Shown: piece by piece, positions 52,904 to 62,419 of the stretch | Numbering within the stretch: position 1 is the stretch's first letter | Layout of the letters: every line of letters begins with the position of its first letter | NCBI RefSeq assembly: GCF_900104485.1 | Contig: NZ_FMXQ01000003.1 | Coordinates: 62,001 to 126,000, forward strand | Reading direction: 5' to 3' | Length of the DNA: 64,000 bases | Origin: Bauldia litoralis | GTDB lineage: Bacteria; Pseudomonadota; Alphaproteobacteria; Rhizobiales; Kaistiaceae | Notes under the pieces: generated by a model | Told to the model about the DNA's origin: nothing | The model's input: the letters and a program-made list of their open reading frames with translations, nothing else | Database searches by the model: none | Program-made: the position numbers and the translations under genes

Positions 52904-54208
52904 ATGGAAGCCTTCGGCAACCGGATCGAGGCGCTCTGGCAAAAGACGCTGATCTATCTCGGCAGCCCGGAATTCTACGCCGAGATTGCCATCGTCATTG
53001 CCGCCGTCGGGCTGGCCTGGCTGATCGCCCGTCTGCTCGCCAATCGCGTCGCGATCTTCCGCGCCGCGCCGCGCCCCGGCGCGGTCTACGAGCTTCGCGT
53101 CGCCATTCACCGCGCCCGCGGCCTCCTGCTCCCGGTGCTGGCGCCGATCCTGCTCAGTCTCGCCGTCCCGGTCAGCGAGGACATGGTCGGCCAGTCATGG
53201 CTGGTGCGGTTGGCCCATGGCGCATCTCTGATCGTCCTGATCTTCAACGTCGCCAGCCACTTCGTCAAAAACGACACCATCGCGCAACTGCTGAAATGGG
53301 TCGGCATCCCGCTGGCGCTGCTCTACAGCGCCGGCCTGCTCGACGACCTGATCGCCTACCTCAACAGCATCTCGGTCGAGGTCGGCAACATCCAGGTCTC
53401 GCTCTACGCGGTGATCCGTACACTGGTCTTCGCCGTCGTCCTGTTCTGGGCCGGTCGCGCCTCCAACGCCACCGGCAAGCGGGTGATCCGCACCCAGAAG
53501 ATGCTCGATGTCGGCACCCGCGAGGTCATTGCCAAGCTGTTCGAGATCTCGATCTACGTCCTGATCTTCCTGCTCCTGATCAACGTCATGGGCATCAACC
53601 TGACGGCGCTGGCGGTGTTCGGCGGCGCGCTCGGCGTCGGCCTCGGCTTCGGCCTGCAGCAGATCGCATCGAACTTCATCTCCGGCATCATCATCCTGCT
53701 CGATCGCAGCATCACGATCGGCGACTACATCGAGCTGGAGGATGGCCGCACCGGCATCCTGCGCGAATTGACCTTGCGCTCCGCCACGCTGGAGACCTTC
53801 GACGGCAAGGACATCATGGTGCCGAACGAGCAGTTCATCACCACCGCCTTCGTCAACTGGACCCACAACAACACCAAGCAGCGCTATCCGCTCCATTTCC
53901 AGGTCGCCTACGACACCGACCTCGAGGCAATGTTCGAGATCGTCCGCGAGGTGGTGGACAGCCATCCCAAGGTGCTGTCCGGCGACGACCTGCCGATCGC
54001 CGAGCGCGCCGACGCCGAAATCGAGAGCTTCGGCGATTCCGGCATCAACATTCTTGTCGAGTTCTGGATGGAGGGTATCGACGACGGCGACAATCGCGTC
54101 GGTGGCGACCTGCTCCTGATGATCTGGACCGCACTCAAGGCGCATGGCATCGAGATCCCGTTCCCGCAACGCGAGGTCAAGCTCGTCGGCGATGCGAAGA
54201 AACCCTGA
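52904..54208 (+). CDS. MscS-type small-conductance mechanosensitive channel
   Basis: 434 residues, five transmembrane helices or so before the pore helix. The MscS core is clear: FGGALGVGLGFGLQQIASNF, LLDRSITIGDYIEL, GRTGILRELTLRSATLETFDGKDIMVPNE (read over two strands). The beta domain and C-terminal cage follow. It releases solutes on osmotic downshift. AGGCG upstream of the ATG at 52904. Confidence 0.94.
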   Translation: MEAFGNRIEALWQKTLIYLGSPEFYAEIAIVIAAVGLAWLIARLLANRVAIFRAAPRPGAVYELRVAIHRARGLLLPVLAPILLSLAVPVSEDMVGQSWLVRLAHGASLIVLIFNVASHFVKNDTIAQLLKWVGIPLALLYSAGLLDDLIAYLNSISVEVGNIQVSLYAVIRTLVFAVVLFWAGRASNATGKRVIRTQKMLDVGTREVIAKLFEISIYVLIFLLLINVMGINLTALAVFGGALGVGLGFGLQQIASNFISGIIILLDRSITIGDYIELEDGRTGILRELTLRSATLETFDGKDIMVPNEQFITTAFVNWTHNNTKQRYPLHFQVAYDTDLEAMFEIVREVVDSHPKVLSGDDLPIAERADAEIESFGDSGINILVEFWMEGIDDGDNRVGGDLLLMIWTALKAHGIEIPFPQREVKLVGDAKKP

Positions 54209-54231
54209 TCGTCGCTTGGAGTCGCGCTGGT

Positions 54232-55338
54232 CTATCCGGTCAGGCCGCTGAGCGGCGCTTCGACGACGCAGGTAACGCCGTCGGGCGCATAGGTGATCGT
54301 CGCCTCGCCTTCGAGTTCCATGGCGATGCCGCGTTCGATCAGCCGCGATCCGAAGCCGCGTCGCTTCGGCGGCGTGACGGGCGGCCCACCGGTTTCAATC
54401 CAGCGCAGGACGAATGTCGCTTCGCCATCGTCCGGTCGCCGGATTTCCCATTCGACCGAGACGCGCCCGTCGGGAGTCGACAAGGCGCCGTACTTTGCGG
54501 CGTTGGTCGACAATTCGTGCAGGGCCATCGCCATGGCGGTCACCGCGGTCGGCAGCAGCCGCACCCGGGGACCGTTGGTAGCGAAACGATCCAGCCCCTG
54601 ATGCTCAAGCGCGTTGGCCACCACCTTCGACAGCGGCGCGCCGGCGCCCGGTTCGCCGGTGAGGATGTCCTGCACCCGAGACAGCGCCATCAGCCGCGCG
54701 GTAAAGGCGGTTCGCGCCTCCTCGATGCCGATGTCGCCCTGAAGCGTCTGGCTGGCGATGGCCTGCACGGTCGCCAGCGTGTTCTTGACCCGGTGGCTGA
54801 GTTCGCGGGCCAGCAATTCCCGCCGCTGGTCGGCGAGAATCCGCTCGGTTACGTCGTTGCAGACCACCAGCACGCCGCCAACATGGCCGTCCTCGTCGTC
54901 GATCGGGCTGAACCCATAGGTCCACCAGACATCCTCGCGACTGCCGTGGCGGGTGACCGGCACGAGTTGGTCCTCGTGCCAGGTCGCGCCCTTGCCGGCC
55001 ATCACGTATTCGATCTGCGGGCCGATGATGTCCCAGATTTCCTCCCAGCAGTCGCGTCCCGGCTGGCCGAGCGCACTCGGATGGCGCTCCGGCCCCATCG
55101 TCTCTCGGTAGGCGTCGTTGTAGAACTGGATGAGATCCGGTCCCCACCAGATGAACATCGGATGGCGGGTATTGAGCAAAACCCGCAGCGTGGTGCGCAG
55201 GCTTTGCGGCCATTCTTCCGGAGGTCCGAGCGGCGTCGACTCCCAGTCATGGGCCCGGGTCAGCGCACCCATCTCGCCGCCATCGGCGAGGAATGCCCGT
55301 TCCGACGGCCGGCCTGCCCCTGATGCCTCGTCGCTCAT
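54232..55338 (-). CDS. HWE-family histidine kinase with PAS domain
   Basis: 368 residues, no membrane helix. PAS domain about 45-165, then the phospho-acceptor His182 in RELSHRVKNTLATVQAIAS. The ATPase region has HELSTNAAKYGALS (the HWE His/Asn box) and RWIETGGPP (the W-E of the name). Such kinases often sense light or general stress and act on PhyR-type regulators. No response regulator is adjacent. Converges with the mscS gene. Confidence 0.94.
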   Translation of the reverse strand: MSDEASGAGRPSERAFLADGGEMGALTRAHDWESTPLGPPEEWPQSLRTTLRVLLNTRHPMFIWWGPDLIQFYNDAYRETMGPERHPSALGQPGRDCWEEIWDIIGPQIEYVMAGKGATWHEDQLVPVTRHGSREDVWWTYGFSPIDDEDGHVGGVLVVCNDVTERILADQRRELLARELSHRVKNTLATVQAIASQTLQGDIGIEEARTAFTARLMALSRVQDILTGEPGAGAPLSKVVANALEHQGLDRFATNGPRVRLLPTAVTAMAMALHELSTNAAKYGALSTPDGRVSVEWEIRRPDDGEATFVLRWIETGGPPVTPPKRRGFGSRLIERGIAMELEGEATITYAPDGVTCVVEAPLSGLTG

Positions 55339-55435
55339 TCCTGCCTCGCGAAGAGTGTTCCTCTCGCAGTTGCCGAATGACTATAGGGACGTGGTGGTGC
55401 TTCAAACAAGGAGAAGCTCCGGTTGCATGGTCTGC

Positions 55436-55969
55436 TCAGGACGCGCCGCACCCCGATAGTTCAAGGTCGATGGCGAATCGGCTCTGGCGGTCGTAGGTCA
55501 GGCCGGAGACGTCGACATAGAGCGTCCCCTTTTCGAAGAAGACCCGCTTCTCGGTCACCGGAAAATCGGAATAGTCGCGATCGACGCGCGCCGACCAGAA
55601 CAGGTTGCAGTCGCCGCCGAAGTCGAGCACGTAGCCATTGAACTTCGCGGTGGCCAGTTCGCCGGGCACCGCCGTCTCGTAGCTGAATTCGATCCGCGAC
55701 GGGCCGATGTCGACGCGGATCGGCACCACGTCGATGTCGTTCTGCACGCCTTCGGTCTTCAGCCCGAACTCGGTACCGTCGCCGACCTGCGTGGCGTAGC
55801 TCCGCCCTTCGAAGAGCGGAGCGTCGGGATCGTCATAGGTCAGGACCCGCAAAGTCACCGTCCGCCCCATCAACGTCGCGTCGGCAGCGAGCGCCAGCGG
55901 CGCGCCAAGGAGCGCGACCGCCATCAGTCCGGCGCCGCAGAGCCGGAGCAACCCGTTGAGGTGCGGCAT
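55436..55969 (-). CDS. Exported protein, unknown function
   Basis: 177 residues. Signal peptide (about 1-29, cut after ALA), then an all-beta-looking domain with three Cys. It lies one base after the hdeD stop on the same strand, so the two are translationally coupled. No family recognised. Confidence 0.7.
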   Translation of the reverse strand: MPHLNGLLRLCGAGLMAVALLGAPLALAADATLMGRTVTLRVLTYDDPDAPLFEGRSYATQVGDGTEFGLKTEGVQNDIDVVPIRVDIGPSRIEFSYETAVPGELATAKFNGYVLDFGGDCNLFWSARVDRDYSDFPVTEKRVFFEKGTLYVDVSGLTYDRQSRFAIDLELSGCGAS

Positions 55970-55970
55970 C

Positions 55971-56630
55971 TCAGGCGTCCGGGCTTGCGCCGGCCGACGG
56001 CGCTGCCGGCGGCGGGGGAGGCGCCGCGACAGGCGCTTTCGGCGCATGCGGCGGCTTGCCCTGCTGGCGCACCTGCCAGGCGAGGTAGCCGAGCGCGGCC
56101 CCCTCGGCGATGAGCTGGATGCCGAGCAACACGCCGAGCAGCCAGACGGCCGCGCCGTCCATGTTGGCGAGCAGGAAGACCGAAATCAGGATGCCGACAA
56201 CGCCCGAGCCCAGCACCCAGCCCCAGTTCGGGAAGGGCCGGATGGTCAGCGCGAAGATGATCTTCGACATCCCCTCGACCATGAAGAAGACGATCAGCAG
56301 GAAGGTCAGCGTCAGCAACCCGTCGCTCGGGTTCGACAGGAAAAGGATGCCGACGATGATCGACAGGACCACCGAGACGAGTTGCAGCCAGAAATGCGGG
56401 ACCGATCGGGCGCCGATGATCGAGATGCCCTGGACCACGCCGCTGATGATGAGCACCCAGCCGAGCAGCGCCACCACAGCCACCGACGAGATCACCGGAT
56501 AGAGCAGCGCCAGCACGCCGCCGAGGATCATCAGCCCGCCCTGGATCAGGTACCACAGCGAATGCCGCCGGACGGTGTCGCGCATCGCCTGGCGCATGAC
56601 CTCGGCTGCGGCTTCCAGCGATATCGACAT
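55971..56630 (-). CDS. HdeD-family membrane protein (DUF308)
   Basis: 219 residues. Six transmembrane helices as three hairpins of the DUF308 repeat (GGLMILGGVLALLYP, GWVLIISGVVQG and SKIIFALTIR regions). The C-terminal 35 residues are Pro/Ala-rich. HdeD protects E. coli against acid, but the mechanism is unknown. AGAGGAG precedes the ATG at 56630; a TTG at 56639 is less likely. Confidence 0.9.
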   Translation of the reverse strand: MSISLEAAAEVMRQAMRDTVRRHSLWYLIQGGLMILGGVLALLYPVISSVAVVALLGWVLIISGVVQGISIIGARSVPHFWLQLVSVVLSIIVGILFLSNPSDGLLTLTFLLIVFFMVEGMSKIIFALTIRPFPNWGWVLGSGVVGILISVFLLANMDGAAVWLLGVLLGIQLIAEGAALGYLAWQVRQQGKPPHAPKAPVAAPPPPPAAPSAGASPDA

Positions 56631-56806
56631 TGACTTCAACTCCTCTTCCGGCGGGCGTCGCCCGACCCTGCGCTTCGCGGAAACCTGCCACGTTCCCGCC
56701 GATTGCGGAAGGCAGGTTCACCCATCGGCGCCACCCGCGACGCCTGTTCCCGAGCCACAATGCACGATATTGAATAACGCAAGCTGAACCCCGGGACACG
56801 CGCGCC

Positions 56807-57954
56807 ATGCCCGCCTTCGACGTCATCGTGATCGGCACCGGCGGCATCGGCAGCGCCGCCGCCTTCCACCTCGCCCGGCGCGGCGCCCGGGTCCTCGGCC
56901 TCGATCGCTTTCCCGGCGGCCACGCCCGGGGCAGTTCCCATGGCGAGACCCGCATCATCCGCAAGGCCTATTTCGAGCATGCCGACTACGTGCCGCTGCT
57001 CAAGCGGGCCTACGACCTGTGGGCCGAGGCCGAGGCGGAGACCGCCGAGACCCTCTTCCGCCGCGTCGGCCTGTTCGAGGCCGGGCCGCCGGAAGCCGGA
57101 TGATCCGCGGTATCCGCGAAGCCGCCGCGCTGCACGGACTGCCGCTGGAGGACATCGCGCCGGCCGATCTCGGCGCACGCTTTCCCTTCAGGCTTGGGGA
57201 CGACATTGTCGGCGTCTTCGAGCAGGACGCCGGCTTTCTCCATGTCGAGCGCTCCGTGCTTGCCCACCTCAGGATGGCCGAAAACGCAGGCGCGACGCTG
57301 GTCACCGGCGATCCCGTCACCGGCTGGCGAGCGGAGGGCGACGGCGTCGTCGTGGATACCGAATCCACCCGCTACACCGCCGGCAAGCTGGTCATCACCG
57401 CCGGCGCCTGGGCGGCGGGCCTCCTCGCCGACCTCGCCATCCCGCTGACCGTGCGGCGCAAGCACCTCCACTGGTATGCCTGCGGCGATCCCCGCTACGA
57501 CGCCGACACCGGCTGCCCCTGCTTCTTCTACGAGACGGCCGCAGGTTTCTTCTACGGTTTCCCCGAAATCGACGGCACCGGCGTCAAGGTCGCCGAGCAT
57601 TCGCGCGGCGTCGATCATGTCGACCCGCTGACCGACGACCGCTCGCCCGACCCCGACGACAGGGCCCGCGTCGCCGGCTTCATCCACGACCACCTGCCGG
57701 GCGTCACCGACGCACCGGTCCGCCACGACGTCTGCTACTACACCATGACCCCGGACGAGCAGTTCATCGTCGACCGCCATCCGCACCACCCGAATATCGC
57801 CTTCGCCGCCGGCCTGTCCGGCCATGGCTACAAGTTCGCGCCGGTGCTCGGCGAAGTGCTCGCCGACCTCGCCCTCGACGGCGTGACCCGCCAGCCGATC
57901 GGCTTCCTGGCCGTCGACCGGCCCGGCCTTGGCCCTTCGCGGCCGGGCGGCTAG
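56807..57954 (+). pseudogene. FAD amine oxidase (sarcosine/N-methyltryptophan oxidase-like) split by a frameshift
   Basis: The N-terminal 98 residues (56807-57103) include VIVIGTGGIGSAAAFHLARRG and GSSHGETRIIRKAYF and end at a TGA. The remaining 284 residues continue in another frame from an ATG at 57100 that overlaps that TGA (ATGA): MIRGIREAAALHGLPLE, then CYYTMTPDEQFIVDR (likely the covalent-flavin Cys region) and GLSGHGYKFAPVLGEVLADL. Together they make one normal-length enzyme. A lost base near 57095 is the simple explanation. A sequencing error, or two polypeptides made by coupled reinitiation, are alternatives. Confidence 0.85.
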
Positions 57955-57997
57955 GGTCCGGCAGCGCCGACCCGGCGATGATGCGATTGGAGACGCA

Positions 57998-59122
57998 ATG
58001 CCCACCTATGCCGATCTCGACGTCTATGCCGACCTCGTCGACGCTGCCCGCGCTTCCGGCCCGCTGTTTCCCGAAGCCTTCGTCACGCCCACCACCGTGC
58101 GCGAGGCCCTGCACTTCACCGGCGGCAGCGACGAACCGCAGGATGTCGCCACCGTCTCGCGCTGGTCGAAAGACGGCGTCGACGGGGAGGAGATCTCCTG
58201 GTCTGTCGGCTACGGCCCCCAGACCCGGGCGTTCTTCCTCAAGCCCGCCGGCGCCACCGGCCGGCTGCCGGGCATCGTCGCCCTTTGCGACCACGGTCAC
58301 TACAAATTCTATGGCAAGGAGAAGATCGCCGACGGTCCCGACGGCCCGGTCGCCCCGGTCGGCCCGTTCCGCGACGGCTACTACAGCGGCCGCGCCTTCG
58401 CCAACGACTATGCCCGCGCCGGCTACGCCGTGCTGGTCCACGACACCTTCCTGTTCGGCAGCCGCAAGTTCCCGCTCGAGGCGATGCCGGAGCTCGACCG
58501 GCGGCTCGCCGACACCGTCGGCGCCACCCTCGGCCACGGCGCCATCGATCCGGAGGTCCTGCGCTATCATGGCGCCGCCTACCTGCACGAACACATCGTG
58601 GCCAAATATTGCGACCTGCTCGGCACCAGCCTCGCGGCGATCACCGCCCATGAGGATCGCCTCGCGCTGGAGTACCTTGCCTCGCGCGACGACGTCGATG
58701 CGGACCGGCTGGCGTCCATCGGCTTTTCCGGCGGCGGCCTGCGCTCGGCCCTGCTCGGCGCCACGTCCGACCGGCTAGGCGCGCGGGTGGTCGCCGGCAT
58801 GATCTCGACCTACGAGCCGCTGCTGTCGCGCCACGTCATCCCGCATACCTGGATGCTGTTTCCCGCCGGGTGGAGCCGCCATGGCGACTATCCCGACATC
58901 GCCGCCTGCCCGGCTCCCCGGCCTTTGCTGATCCAGTCGGCGCTTGGCGACCAGATGTTCACCGAGGCCGGGATACGCGCCGCGGATGCGCGGATACGGC
59001 TCTATTACGACCGGGCCGATGCCGCCGGGGCCTATCGCGCCCGCTTCTACGATGGCCCGCACCGCTTCGACCAGGAAATGCAGGACGACGCCCTCGCCTG
59101 GCTCGGCGAGACCCTCGGTTAA
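57998..59122 (+). CDS. Alpha/beta hydrolase (dienelactone hydrolase / acetyl-xylan-esterase-like)
   Basis: 374 residues. Nucleophile elbow GFSGGG, a long insertion between the oxyanion strand (GIVALCDHGHYKFYG) and the elbow, and a final GPHRFDQEMQ His. Resembles secreted-type esterases but has no signal peptide. GGAG upstream. It starts 43 bp after the amine oxidase remnant on the same strand and may have been its operon partner. Substrate unknown. Confidence 0.87.
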   Translation: MPTYADLDVYADLVDAARASGPLFPEAFVTPTTVREALHFTGGSDEPQDVATVSRWSKDGVDGEEISWSVGYGPQTRAFFLKPAGATGRLPGIVALCDHGHYKFYGKEKIADGPDGPVAPVGPFRDGYYSGRAFANDYARAGYAVLVHDTFLFGSRKFPLEAMPELDRRLADTVGATLGHGAIDPEVLRYHGAAYLHEHIVAKYCDLLGTSLAAITAHEDRLALEYLASRDDVDADRLASIGFSGGGLRSALLGATSDRLGARVVAGMISTYEPLLSRHVIPHTWMLFPAGWSRHGDYPDIAACPAPRPLLIQSALGDQMFTEAGIRAADARIRLYYDRADAAGAYRARFYDGPHRFDQEMQDDALAWLGETLG

Positions 59123-59137
59123 CTGGCGGCAGGCCCG

Positions 59138-59761
59138 CTATCCCGCCTTCCGCGCGACGATGAATACCGCCTTGCCGCGGCCCGGCTGCCAGTCGTGCTC
59201 GATGGCGAAGCCGGCGCCGGTGATGCTGGCCCGCAATTCGTCCGGCGTGAAGACCGCGACCCGCGGCATCAGCCCGAGCAGCCGGCCGATCGGCCCGATA
59301 TACTTGAGGAGCTTCATCGTCTCGCCGAGGCAGGTGGTGCTGGAGACGAACACGCCGCCGGGCTTCAGCAGCCGGTGGACCTTGGCGATCGCCGCGTCCC
59401 TGTCCGCCAGCAGGTGCAGGATGCTCAGCCCAAGCACCGCGTCGTAGCTCGCATCCGGCGCGCGGAACGTCTCGATCCCGGCCTGCTGGAAGGTGATGTT
59501 GGCGATCCCGGCCGCTTCCGTCTTGCGGCGGGCAATGGCCAGCATGGCGGCGGAAATGTCGATCGCCTGGATATGCTTCACATGCGGCGCATGGACGATG
59601 GCCGTCGAGCCCGTGCCGCAACCGAATTCCAGCACCTCCATATCGGGGTGCAGGTAGTCGCGGGTCAGCGCCAGCTTCTTCTGGTAGGACGCCTCGTCGG
59701 CCACCGGCCGCCGCGCATACCTGCCGGCAATCCTGTCCCAGAACCGGCTTTCGCTACTCAT
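59138..59761 (-). CDS. Class I SAM-dependent methyltransferase
   Basis: 207 residues. VLEFGCGTGSTAIVHAPHV (motif I), IQAIDISAAMLAIARRK, and HRLLKPGGVFVSSTT are the family marks; the TFQQAGIETFRAPDASYDAVLGL segment is motif II. Start at the ATG at 59761, six bases after GGTGGAG. Converges with the hydrolase gene. Small-molecule or lipid methylation is likely but the substrate cannot be told. Confidence 0.9.
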   Translation of the reverse strand: MSSESRFWDRIAGRYARRPVADEASYQKKLALTRDYLHPDMEVLEFGCGTGSTAIVHAPHVKHIQAIDISAAMLAIARRKTEAAGIANITFQQAGIETFRAPDASYDAVLGLSILHLLADRDAAIAKVHRLLKPGGVFVSSTTCLGETMKLLKYIGPIGRLLGLMPRVAVFTPDELRASITGAGFAIEHDWQPGRGKAVFIVARKAG

Positions 59762-59896
59762 CGTCGTCTCCACCCTCGACCGAGGGTGTCACATGCGATC
59801 GCGAAGCCCGCCTGTCAATTCCGCGAGGCGAGGCGCGAAACCAGTGGGGCCCGTTCGGGGGCGGGACAATCGTCGCGACCCGACCAGCCAAGCCGC

Positions 59897-60376
59897 CTAT
59901 TGCCCGGCCGACAACGGGTTCAGCGGCACCGTCGAGATCGAGATCTTCGCCGAACCGTCCTGGACCTGCCGCGAATGCGCCAGGTAGATCAGCGTGTTGC
60001 GCTTCTGGTCATAGACCCGGGTGATGACGAGCTTCTTCCAGATCAGCGAGCGGCGGTTGGTGTAGATCTCCTCGCCGCCCTCGTCGCGCTCGATCTCGCC
60101 GAGCGTGATCGGCGCGGTCTGGCGGCAGTCGATGGCGGAATTCGAGGGATCCTCGAACCAGTTGCCCTTCTGCAGCCGGTCGATCAGCCCGCGCTCGAAA
60201 TAGGCGATGTGGCAGGTCACGCCCGTCACCTTCGGGTCGTCGACCGCCTCGATGATCAGGTCGTTGCCGAGCCAGTCGACACCGACCTCACCGACCTCCT
60301 CGGCCGACGTGGCGGGGGTGAAGGCGACGATTGCCAGGATGGCGAGGATGGTTCGTAGCATGGCCTGGATAGTCAT
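59897..60376 (-). CDS. creA: CreA family protein
   Basis: 159 residues. Signal peptide (about 1-25), then VGVDWLGNDLIIEAVDDPKVTGVTCHIAY, the CreA signature, and the ending SISTVPLNPL. Widespread conserved periplasmic protein of unknown function. GAAGGAG precedes the ATG at 60376; the open frame upstream is not homologous. Confidence 0.93.
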   Translation of the reverse strand: MTIQAMLRTILAILAIVAFTPATSAEEVGEVGVDWLGNDLIIEAVDDPKVTGVTCHIAYFERGLIDRLQKGNWFEDPSNSAIDCRQTAPITLGEIERDEGGEEIYTNRRSLIWKKLVITRVYDQKRNTLIYLAHSRQVQDGSAKISISTVPLNPLSAGQ

Positions 60377-60528
60377 CGTCGCTCCTTCGGGCGGGCCGAG
60401 CCCGGGGGGCCAGGCGAGCGGACGCGATCCGCGAAACGGCACGCCGCCATCGGTTAACCCGCACGGCACCGTTTGGTTCCCCGGTCCCGACCCATCGGCA
60501 GGAATGCGCCGTTAACCCGGAATTCATC

Positions 60529-61563
60529 ATGTTTGGCGATCGTGTCGGCCGGTGGGCTGCCACATGGGATCGGACCGTGCGCGAGGAGGATCTTGCCAGC
60601 CTGAACCGGATCGGACCGGTCGATGCGAGGCTTCTGCTCGAGCACCTGCTGGCGCGGCCACCGGATCCTTCGACCGGGTCATCGCAAGCGGAGCCCGGCA
60701 TCGCGCCGCATGGCACGCTCTATGTGCAGCGCGCCGTCGACGTCTACCTCCTGTCCATCACCCGCGACGAGATCGACGATGGCCCCGACGGCTGGGTCAG
60801 CCAGGACTCGATTGCCGAGTTCGCCATCGACGACGCCGGGCCTCCCGGCGCCGAGGCGCCACCCGGCATTCCCGTGGTCAGGCCGCCTTCCCTCGACGAC
60901 ATGCCCGAACCGGCCCCGCGCAGGAACGGCCGCTACGGTGTGGTCGTCGCGACGATCGTCTCCGTCATGGTGGCGACGGTCGGCTGGCATTTCGCCACCG
61001 GGCCCGACGTCTGCCGCGTTCCCCCGGCCGGCGTCGATGAAGCGGGCCGGCTGGCCGCCGACGTCGTCGCCCGGCGGATCGTCACCGCCGAGTCGGGCGG
61101 CGACGCCAACGCCACCAACGCGCGGTCGAGCGCGACGGGCAGCGGGCAGTTCCTCGACGGCACCTGGCTCGACATGATCCGCGCCTACCGGCCCGACCTC
61201 GCCGGGGGCAGCGACACGCAGATCCTCGACCTGAGGCGCAATCCGGACCTGTCGCGCGAAATGGTCGCGCGGTTCGCCGAGCAGAATGCCGCCATGCTGG
61301 TGCGGCGCTGCCTGCCGGTGACGCCGGGCACGTTGTACCTGTCGCATTTCGCCGGCGGGGGCGGCGCGGCGGCGGTGCTGCAGGCGCCGGAAACCGCCGA
61401 CGCCGCCGGTACCATGGCGGCGGCGGATTCGACCGGCCGGACGACGCGCGACATGATCGTCACGGCGAACCCGTTCCTCGAAGCCTTCACGGTCGCCGAC
61501 CTCAAGCGCTGGGCCGACCGCAAGATGCGGGTCGCCGCAGGCGACCGCGTCTCGCGCATGTGA
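60529..61563 (+). CDS. Membrane-anchored lytic transglycosylase-like protein
   Basis: 344 residues. A cytosolic N-terminal domain of about 130 residues (FAIDDAGPPGAEAPPG-type linker), one transmembrane helix (about 140-158, VVVATIVSVMVATVGWHFA), then a lysozyme-like domain. IVTAESGGDANATNARSSATGSGQF supplies the catalytic Glu and the SxxTGxGQF of SLT domains, and LYLSHFAGGGGAAAVLQA follows. This suggests a peptidoglycan enzyme tied to a cytosolic sensor or scaffold. No clear ribosome site seen before the ATG. Confidence 0.82.
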   Translation: MFGDRVGRWAATWDRTVREEDLASLNRIGPVDARLLLEHLLARPPDPSTGSSQAEPGIAPHGTLYVQRAVDVYLLSITRDEIDDGPDGWVSQDSIAEFAIDDAGPPGAEAPPGIPVVRPPSLDDMPEPAPRRNGRYGVVVATIVSVMVATVGWHFATGPDVCRVPPAGVDEAGRLAADVVARRIVTAESGGDANATNARSSATGSGQFLDGTWLDMIRAYRPDLAGGSDTQILDLRRNPDLSREMVARFAEQNAAMLVRRCLPVTPGTLYLSHFAGGGGAAAVLQAPETADAAGTMAAADSTGRTTRDMIVTANPFLEAFTVADLKRWADRKMRVAAGDRVSRM

Positions 61564-61610
61564 GACATCACCCGGCCCCCGGCGCACCGACGCGCAGGCC
61601 GCCCCATCGC

Positions 61611-61892
61611 TCATCCCCGCGCAAGCGGGGATCCAGGCTTCTTACCGTGACGCGACCCGTCATTCCCGACTTGCTCCCGCCAAGGCGAAGCGCCCCCTCC
61701 ACCACCCTTCGGGCGGTCCCCCTCCCCCGCTACGCAGGGGAGGATCGCGATCCGCCGGCCCTGCTTGCCCCAATCCGGCGGTTCGACCCTGAGTGCCGAC
61801 GTCGCCACCGCGATCCCGCCCCGCTTGCGGGGAGAGCCTGTCCCCGACTTGATCGGGGAGGGGACCATCGCGAAGCGATGGTGGGAGGGGCG
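61611..61892. repeat. Composite inverted-repeat block, copy 1
   Basis: Fills most of the 340-bp gap between the transglycosylase gene and the next gene. Element A is a CCCCGC-GCAA-GCGGGG hairpin (61615-61630). Element B (61690-61745) has CCCCCTCCACC and GGTCCCCCTCCCCC. Element C (61805-61892) is roughly B inverted, with ACCATCGCGAAGCGATGGT, and carries an extra 25 bp compared with copy 2. B and C could pair into a long stem. I see no gene in the gap. Confidence 0.8.
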
Positions 61893-61902
61893 ATCCGCCG
61901 AC

Positions 61903-62364
61903 CTACTGGCCCCGGTCGATCGCACACACGCGGATCAGCGCGCCTTCGTTGTTCTGGCTCCTGAACCAGACCTCGGCCACGCCGGCGGTATGCGGATAAT
62001 AGGTGATCTCGTCCGGTGGCGGGCTGCCGGTCGGCAGCACGGACGTGCGCAGCACCGCGCCCGTCGCGTCCTTCTCGGTGACCTCGACCGGGCCGACGCT
62101 CCCGGTCCGGAACGTCACCTCGAGACCGGTGACGTCCGCCGTCTGCTCGACGACGATCGCGAAGCCGTTGAGCGTCAGGACCGAGGGCGTACCGACACTC
62201 GGGCTGACCGTCTTGCCGCCTGGCGGTTCGGTGCGCAGCGTCAGGTCGCCGATCGCCGTCGGCAGCAGCGTATCCACCGGCAGCGCCGGACATTCGGCCG
62301 CGGCGCTGCCCGCGAACGCAATGACCGTGACGGTCACAAAACCTGCCATGACGGTGCCGCGCAT
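61903..62364 (-). CDS. Exported protein, unknown function
   Basis: 153 residues. Signal peptide (about 1-23, cut after AAA), then an all-beta domain with the family-less pattern EVTFRTGSVGPVEVTEKD and a C-terminal Cys (IRVCAIDRGQ). GGGAGG precedes the ATG at 62364. It lies between the two composite repeat blocks together with the DUF2938 gene. Confidence 0.7.
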   Translation of the reverse strand: MRGTVMAGFVTVTVIAFAGSAAAECPALPVDTLLPTAIGDLTLRTEPPGGKTVSPSVGTPSVLTLNGFAIVVEQTADVTGLEVTFRTGSVGPVEVTEKDATGAVLRTSVLPTGSPPPDEITYYPHTAGVAEVWFRSQNNEGALIRVCAIDRGQ

Positions 62365-62419
62365 CTTGTCCTCCCAGGGGTTGCCGGTCGGGGGGCCTCT
62401 CATCGTCCCCGTCGTCAGG

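Noticed and set aside
53197-55323. 708-codon plus-strand frame over mscS and the HWE kinase
   Set aside because: Runs out of frame through mscS and antisense through the kinase; Arg/Pro/His-rich with no motif.
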